Shown piece after piece: positions 59,216 to 63,901 of a DNA stretch of 63,901 nt. This DNA comes from Pseudomonadota bacterium. Lineage in GTDB: Bacteria > Myxococcota_A > Polyangia > Haliangiales > Haliangiaceae. The notes under the pieces are model-generated. The model was not told where the DNA came from. It saw only the letters and a list, made by a program, of their open reading frames with translations, and did no database searches. Position numbers and translations under genes: made by a program. How positions within the stretch are numbered: position 1 is the stretch's first letter; every line of letters begins with the position of its first letter. The stretch covers positions 1 through 63,901 of the forward strand of contig JAKSDA010000491.1 in the NCBI GenBank assembly GCA_022360315.1, written 5' to 3'.

Positions 59216-60268
59216 ATGAATCAAGCTGTTGCAGTATCCACTAATCTACTCCCATCGACGGACGACGAAGGAGAAATCGATCCAGAACGGTTTCATCTCA
59301 CCACCCACCTCGAATCAATTCCCATAAACACCCTCGCCCAGGATGTCCTGAGCGGCTTTGCTCAGGCGCCCAAGTCCATACCGTCCAAGTACTTCTACGA
59401 CCAGCGCGGGGCGGAATTATTTGACGCTATCTGCGGTACCGAGGAGTACTATCAGACCAGAACGGAGAAGGCTTTGCTCGAGCGGGTTGCCGGCGACATT
59501 GTCACCGACACCAGGCCCACCGACTTGGTCGAGCTCGGCAGCGGAGCCGGCCACAAGACACGTGTTTTACTGGACCACCTCACCGATCGAGTGGCCGATC
59601 CGCGTTACGTATCGGTGGATATCAGCGAACAGATGCTGATCAGCAGTGCTGGGTCTTTGTTGCGTGATTATCCGAATTTGACCGTGCATGGGGTGATTGC
59701 CGACTACGATCATCACCTGCATCTTTTGCCCGACGGCGTTCGCCGGCTGATCGCGTTTTTGGGCAGCACCCTGGGCAACTTTACCCACCTGGAGGCCATT
59801 GCGTTTCTGGCCGATATTGCCCGGGGGATGAAGCCTGGTGACCGGGTGCTTCTCGGGCTCGATCTGGTCAAGTCGCCAGCTGTGCTTCATGCTGCGTACA
59901 ACGATGCCGAGGGCGTTACGGCCGAGTTCAACCGCAATGTACTGCATGTTATCAACCGCGAGCTCGGGGCGGACTTCGAGCCGGCCAATTTCGAGCATAT
60001 TGCGCGATATTCGCCCGGGCGAGAGCGGATAGAGATGTCGCTTCGCGCCCGCCACAATCATGTGGTTCGCATCGGCGAGCTGGCTCTCGATGTTCCGTTT
60101 GGCGATGGGGAACATCTGCACACCGAGATCAGTCGAAAATTCACCCGGGCCAGCGCAATCGCCATGATTCGGGCTGCTGGACTCGAGCTGGCCAACTGGT
60201 ACGTCGCCGAGAACGACTATTTTGCTCTCGCTGTGGTGGCTCTGCCAGGAGACCGTTCGCTCGGCTGA
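59216..60268 (+). CDS. egtD: EgtD-family SAM-dependent methyltransferase
   Basis: 350 residues. The EgtD signature SIPSKYFYDQRGAELFDAIC, then TEEYYQTRTEKALLE, precedes the SAM-binding DLVELGSGAGHKTRVLLDHL and the FLGSTLGNFTHLEA block. In characterised cases the enzyme trimethylates histidine to hercynine for ergothioneine. The partner sulfoxide synthase EgtB is not encoded beside it, so another substrate or a distant partner is possible. An AT-richer first 60 bases and weak ribosome-binding context are noted. priA follows 24 bases later. Confidence 0.88.
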   Translation: MNQAVAVSTNLLPSTDDEGEIDPERFHLTTHLESIPINTLAQDVLSGFAQAPKSIPSKYFYDQRGAELFDAICGTEEYYQTRTEKALLERVAGDIVTDTRPTDLVELGSGAGHKTRVLLDHLTDRVADPRYVSVDISEQMLISSAGSLLRDYPNLTVHGVIADYDHHLHLLPDGVRRLIAFLGSTLGNFTHLEAIAFLADIARGMKPGDRVLLGLDLVKSPAVLHAAYNDAEGVTAEFNRNVLHVINRELGADFEPANFEHIARYSPGRERIEMSLRARHNHVVRIGELALDVPFGDGEHLHTEISRKFTRASAIAMIRAAGLELANWYVAENDYFALAVVALPGDRSLG

Positions 60269-60292
60269 GCAGCCGGCCCGTCCGGGTTTGCC

Positions 60293-62857
60293 ATGCAGAC
60301 CAAGTACGCCGACGTCGCAGTCTGGCTTCCGCTTTATCGCACCTATACCTATCGCGTGCCCGATCACCTGGTCGAATTTGATCTTGTGGGTGCGCGCGTG
60401 GTGGTCCCATTTGGCGCTCAAAACGTGACCGGTGTGGTGCTTGCTGTCATGGATGAGCTGGCCACGGCCGGACTTTCCGGCGAGCAATCCGGCGGGCAAT
60501 CTTCGCGGAGCGGAGCGGGCGAATCGGGCGTGACCGGGTCGGGCAATGGGCAACCGAGTAGAGCAGTGGTGACTGATGCGGTTGCAACGATCCGGCCGCT
60601 CGACACGATCATCGACTCCGAGTTTCGTTATAGCGGCGAGCTCATCGGTTTATGCCAGTGGATCGCCTCGTATTACGAGGCGCCGATCGGTGAGGTATTG
60701 CGCACCGCCATGCCGGCGGGGACAGCGGTCAAGGTGCGCATACGAGTCGAGTTGACCCCCGATGGCGAGGTGGCGTTTGAGCGAGGCGGTGCGCTCGCCC
60801 GTCGGGCACGCGACATTCTCGGCGTGCTTCATCAGGCTGGCGGCACAGTGCTGCGCAGCGAGCTTTTGCGTGGATCGGTGCGCCGGGCTGATGTCGACCA
60901 GCTGATCGAGGCGGGTTTGGTGCGCTACAGTCAGAGTGCGCCCGAGGCTCGTGCCAGGCCGCGCACAGTGCGCACGGCTGTACTGGTTCGCCCGATTGCC
61001 GACCAGGACAGTGTCGACTTTGCCCGGGCGCCCAAAAAACTGGCTGCTTTGCGCGTTCTGTCGGGTGCTGGTGGTGCTGCTGCGGTGGCCGATCTCAAGC
61101 GAAAAGAGCCCCGTATTGCCGATCATTTGCGCGCCCTGGCCAGGGCCGGACTGGTTCGGTTTGAGGATCGCCAGGCTCCGCCGCGGGCAGTTCGGGCCGG
61201 TTTGTTGTCGGCGGCTGGGACCGGCGAGAGCCCGCCGGCGTTAAACGAGCGCCAGCGTGCGGCGCTGGCTTCGATTCGGGCGGGGCTTCGGCAGGGCAGA
61301 TTTGCGTCGTATTTGCTGCACGGCATCACCGGCAGTGGCAAGACCGAGGTATATCTCAATGCGATTGCCGATGTGCTCGAGGAGGGGGGTTCTGCCATCG
61401 TGTTGGTTCCCGAAATTTCGCTCACTCCGCAGCTGGCCGCGCGATTTCGGGCTCGTTTTGGCGATCTGGTCGCGGTATTGCATAGTGGTTTGAGCAACCG
61501 GCAGCGTTTCGACGAGTGGCATCGGTTGCAGACCGGCCACGCGTGCATTGCACTGGGGGCGCGTTCGGCGGTATTTGCCCCGGTATCCAATCTTCGTATG
61601 ATCGCGGTGGACGAGGAGCACGATTCATCGTTTAAACAGGATGAGGGCGTGCGTTATCACGGTCGCGATGTTGCGCTGGTCAGGGCTCAGCGCGCCGGTG
61701 CGGTGTGTGTGCTCGGTTCTGCCACGCCGTCGCTCGAGACCTATCACGGCGCCCGGCGTGGCCGCAGCCAGCTTCTGGAATTGCCCGAGCGGGCCACACC
61801 GCGGCCATTGCCCGAGGTGGGCCTTATCGATTTGCGGACCTATATGCCGGAGACCGACGCCATGCTGACCGCGCCTCTGGCTGGAGCCATTGCCGAGACA
61901 CTCGAGCGTGGCGAGCAGATCATTTTATTTCTCAACCGGCGTGGATTTGCCACATTTGTATTATGCGTGGCCTGTGGCCATTCATTTCGCTGTGAGCACT
62001 GCTCGGTCTCGCTCACCTATCACCGGGCGATCGATCGCTTGCTTTGCCACTACTGCGGCTATTCCCGGCCGGTCCCGGGTGATTGTCCGACCTGTAAAAC
62101 CGCCGGTTCGATCGTGCGCAAGGGACTGGGTACGGAAAAAGTGGCGGCAGCGGTGGCCGATCGTTTTGCCGGGGCGGTGGTTGCCCGGCTTGATCGCGAC
62201 GTTGCGTCGGGTGCGCGGCTGGGCCAGATTCTCGATCGAGTGGCCCGGCACGAGATCGACATCCTGGTTGGGACGCAGATGGTGACCAAGGGTCACGACT
62301 TTCCCGGGGTTACTCTGGTGGGGGTATTATGCGCCGATATCGGGCTTTCTGTGCCGGATTTTCGCGCTTCTGAGCGGACGTTTCAGTTGCTGACCCAGGT
62401 CGCGGGTCGAGCTGGTCGTGGCGATCGGCCGGGCCGGGTGCTCATTCAGAGTTATCGCATCGACGTGCCGGCGATTGCGCGAGCGGCCGAGCACGATTAC
62501 GCGGGTTTTTTCGCCGAGGAGAGTGTGGCGCGGCAAGAGCTGGGATATCCGCCATTCGGTCATCTGGTCGCCCTGCGCATCGACGGGCGCGACCCTGGGG
62601 CAGTCGAGCGGACAGCCTGTCAGCTGGCCGATCAGGCCCACGGCATACGCGAGCAATTCGGCCCCGGTGCACGGGTTCAGGGCGCCAGCGAGGCTCCGCT
62701 GGTTCGCCTCAAAGACCGCACGCGCTGGCACGTATGGCTGCGTGCACCCGAGCGCAAGATCCTGCGCGGTTTTCTCCGCGCGGTTCTCGCCTCCGCCATC
62801 CAGGTGTCGGGCGACACCCGTATCAGCGTTGATGTCGATCCCATGTCGGCCCTGTAA
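60293..62857 (+). CDS. priA: Primosomal helicase PriA
   Basis: A full-length 854-residue replication-restart helicase. The N-terminal 3'-DNA-binding domain starts YADVAVWLPLYRTYTYRVPD. A Ser/Gly-rich insert follows near residues 60-85. The helicase motor has HGITGSGKTEVYLNAIADVL (Walker A), AVDEEHDSSFKQDEGVRYHG (Walker B DEEH) and VAGRAGRGDRPGRVLIQSYR (motif VI). Eight zinc-binding cysteines occur in CVACGHSFRCEHCSVSLTYH, then LLCHYCGYSRPVPGDCPTCK. It reloads DnaB at stalled forks. Confidence 0.96.
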   Translation: MQTKYADVAVWLPLYRTYTYRVPDHLVEFDLVGARVVVPFGAQNVTGVVLAVMDELATAGLSGEQSGGQSSRSGAGESGVTGSGNGQPSRAVVTDAVATIRPLDTIIDSEFRYSGELIGLCQWIASYYEAPIGEVLRTAMPAGTAVKVRIRVELTPDGEVAFERGGALARRARDILGVLHQAGGTVLRSELLRGSVRRADVDQLIEAGLVRYSQSAPEARARPRTVRTAVLVRPIADQDSVDFARAPKKLAALRVLSGAGGAAAVADLKRKEPRIADHLRALARAGLVRFEDRQAPPRAVRAGLLSAAGTGESPPALNERQRAALASIRAGLRQGRFASYLLHGITGSGKTEVYLNAIADVLEEGGSAIVLVPEISLTPQLAARFRARFGDLVAVLHSGLSNRQRFDEWHRLQTGHACIALGARSAVFAPVSNLRMIAVDEEHDSSFKQDEGVRYHGRDVALVRAQRAGAVCVLGSATPSLETYHGARRGRSQLLELPERATPRPLPEVGLIDLRTYMPETDAMLTAPLAGAIAETLERGEQIILFLNRRGFATFVLCVACGHSFRCEHCSVSLTYHRAIDRLLCHYCGYSRPVPGDCPTCKTAGSIVRKGLGTEKVAAAVADRFAGAVVARLDRDVASGARLGQILDRVARHEIDILVGTQMVTKGHDFPGVTLVGVLCADIGLSVPDFRASERTFQLLTQVAGRAGRGDRPGRVLIQSYRIDVPAIARAAEHDYAGFFAEESVARQELGYPPFGHLVALRIDGRDPGAVERTACQLADQAHGIREQFGPGARVQGASEAPLVRLKDRTRWHVWLRAPERKILRGFLRAVLASAIQVSGDTRISVDVDPMSAL

Positions 62858-63475
62858 ATGGCAGGACTGAGACTGAGACCGAGACCGAATCCCGGGTAGG
62901 AGCGGCGATTGTGCATCGGTCGAGCAGCGCATGAAGCTACTCGGTGTCGCCGAGGAACTCGCTGTCGCAGAGCGGGAACGTTGCCTCCGACCTGTAGCCG
63001 CTGTCAGAGCCAATAACCTGGGAGGCATACAATAGGTCATCTTCCGGAGATAGCGGCATGGCAGCTCGGCTACCACCTCGACGGAGAGACCGACCGAGAG
63101 TCGCAACCGACCGACTGAACAGGACTCCGAGGTTGCCAGAAGCCGTGCCACAGGACCTTCGCGAATTGGTCCTCGGGATCTTCGGCGGGGGTGTCGATTA
63201 CCGTTTTAGCGAGCACCTTATTGGTGGGGTCGCTCTGTCACTAGTCGCCGCCGAGGAAATCCAAAGTTTCGAAGCGGGTGTCCGGCTCGGGTACGGTTGG
63301 AATCCGTGAGGCAGTCATGTACACCGCGTATCGCGTTGAATTGCGTCGTGAGAATGGTCTGCACATCCGTGCGTGTATTTCCGCGTCGGTCATAGCACTA
63401 CGAATGCGCTAAATCCGTATGGTTTGTAGGACTAATCGCGGCGGTTCATCGGCGTTGGTCATCTGCCACGCCACG
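62858..63475. other. Gap of about 600 bases with gene debris
   Basis: No intact gene is visible. It contains the outer-membrane-protein fragment at 63058-63309 and, on the minus strand near 62940-63060, an isolated 40-codon frame (MPLSPEDDLLYASQVIGSDS onward) that may be the tail of another lost gene. The rest shows nothing. Confidence 0.4.
63058..63309 (+). pseudogene. C-terminal fragment of an outer-membrane beta-barrel protein
   Basis: The frame ends with GIFGGGVDYRFSEHLIGGVA, then IQSFEAGVRLGYGWNP, a pattern of terminal barrel strands with alternating hydrophobics. The 35 residues before it are Arg-rich nonsense without a signal peptide, so the upstream part is missing or frameshifted. 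There is no credible start. It is probably a remnant left between priA and the gene at the window edge. Confidence 0.45.
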
Positions 63476-63901
63476 CTACTCGTTGCGATCGTAGAGCCAG
63501 GCGAAGCCGTAGCCGCGTCCGATGGCGTTTTGCAACGCGGCCCGAAAGCTGTGATAGGTCTCTCGGATCAGGTCACGCGTCCAGTGCAGTTCCATCTCCC
63601 ATATCGACTCGATCAGCTCGTCTTCGTCGCGCTCCTCCAATAGCTGATCAAGCTCGAGCGCTTGCTCAGGGGTGCATACTGCGCGCGGTTGCTGGTTCGT
63701 ATCCCATGGGAGCTCCATCTGGAGCCAGGCGTGGACTCGCACCGGGCCTTCTTTGACCTCGACCACCGGGTTGAGCAGCGCTGCTTCGATGTGGGGCACA
63801 ACGTCGTCGTTCATCATTGCCAGCCCGGCCAGGATTTTGCCGTCCGATAGGAGCGCCCTGGCTGCACAATACTCGCCGTCGAGTTTGGCTACCCGCTCAG
63901 G
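63476..63901 (-). CDS. Hypothetical protein, 5' end outside the window
   Basis: The frame is open from the window edge to a stop at 63476, at least 141 codons. An internal ATG at 63817 exists, but the 28 codons upstream read as protein (GEYCAARALLSDGKILAGLA), so the gene probably begins beyond 63901. The visible part is acidic and helical (EQALELDQLLEERDEDELIE, WTRDLIRETYHSFRAALQNA). No family is recognised. Confidence 0.6.
   Translation of the reverse strand, partial: PERVAKLDGEYCAARALLSDGKILAGLAMMNDDVVPHIEAALLNPVVEVKEGPVRVHAWLQMELPWDTNQQPRAVCTPEQALELDQLLEERDEDELIESIWEMELHWTRDLIRETYHSFRAALQNAIGRGYGFAWLYDRNE

Overview
The window is a GC-rich bacterial chromosome segment that looks like Myxococcota (Deltaproteobacteria sensu lato). 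Three things point there: a run of genes in the order gltC-gltD-gltE-(gltF-like)-gltG, homologous to the Myxococcus xanthus gliding-motility/focal-adhesion envelope machinery; many lipoproteins plus proteins combining FHA domains with an AgmX/PglI C-terminal (TonB-like) domain; and a DUF4266/DUF3570 pair. The species is not identifiable from the sequence. I saw no rRNA, tRNA, CRISPR array or intact insertion sequence.

Layout. (1) 1-4.0 kb: an unsaturated-uronate (alginate/pectin type) utilisation locus. A LacI regulator is broken by one in-frame TGA, an SDR reductase is intact, and the native MFS transporter is a decayed remnant. Directly after the remnant lies an AT-rich, evidently imported kdgF-MFS pair closed by its own hairpin. 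(2) 4.3-9.3 kb, minus strand: STAS protein, GlgX debranching enzyme, and a four-domain protein carrying an RsbW-like kinase, a degenerate receiver, GAF and a PP2C phosphatase. (3) 9.3-16.5 kb: envelope lipoproteins, an FHA protein, a CobW-type metallochaperone, DUF3570/DUF4266, and a TPR lipoprotein with an AgmX-like tail. (4) 16.6-28.8 kb: amidohydrolase debris, aconitase, a voltage-gated-type cation channel with a zinc ribbon, RNase D, a glycine-rich lipoprotein, GNAT, murB, ddl, a molybdopterin oxidoreductase and a repeat-tailed lipoprotein. (5) 29.3-40.7 kb, minus strand: the glt-like cluster, with a GAFTNA-variant NtrC-type regulator at its downstream end. (6) 41.2-54.7 kb: a ribosomal protein superoperon that starts abruptly at rplV and runs to rplQ with secY, map and rpoA. 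Within it bL15 has an extraordinary 220-residue Ala/Glu/Pro repeat tail, and an intrinsic-terminator-like hairpin sits between secY and map. (7) 54.7-58.2 kb: FliO/FliP/FliQ/FliR-type export genes run on directly from rplQ and meet a convergent flhB/sctU whose NPTH autocleavage motif is replaced. (8) 58.2 kb to end: galU (promoter spacing suggests a leaderless mRNA), an egtD-type methyltransferase, priA, outer-membrane-protein debris, and a gene running off the edge.

How the parts fit. Region 1 would import and reduce the uronate DEH, with local replacement of the transporter by transfer. Region 2 is a partner-switch module tied to glycogen breakdown. Regions 3 and 5 build envelope-spanning assemblies. 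Region 6 is core translation, secretion and transcription, with the type III export gate appended. The items most worth a second look are the bL15 tail, the export gate with a non-canonical FlhB, the in-place transporter replacement, the fused kinase/phosphatase with GlgX, and the regulator with GAFTNA beside the glt-like cluster.
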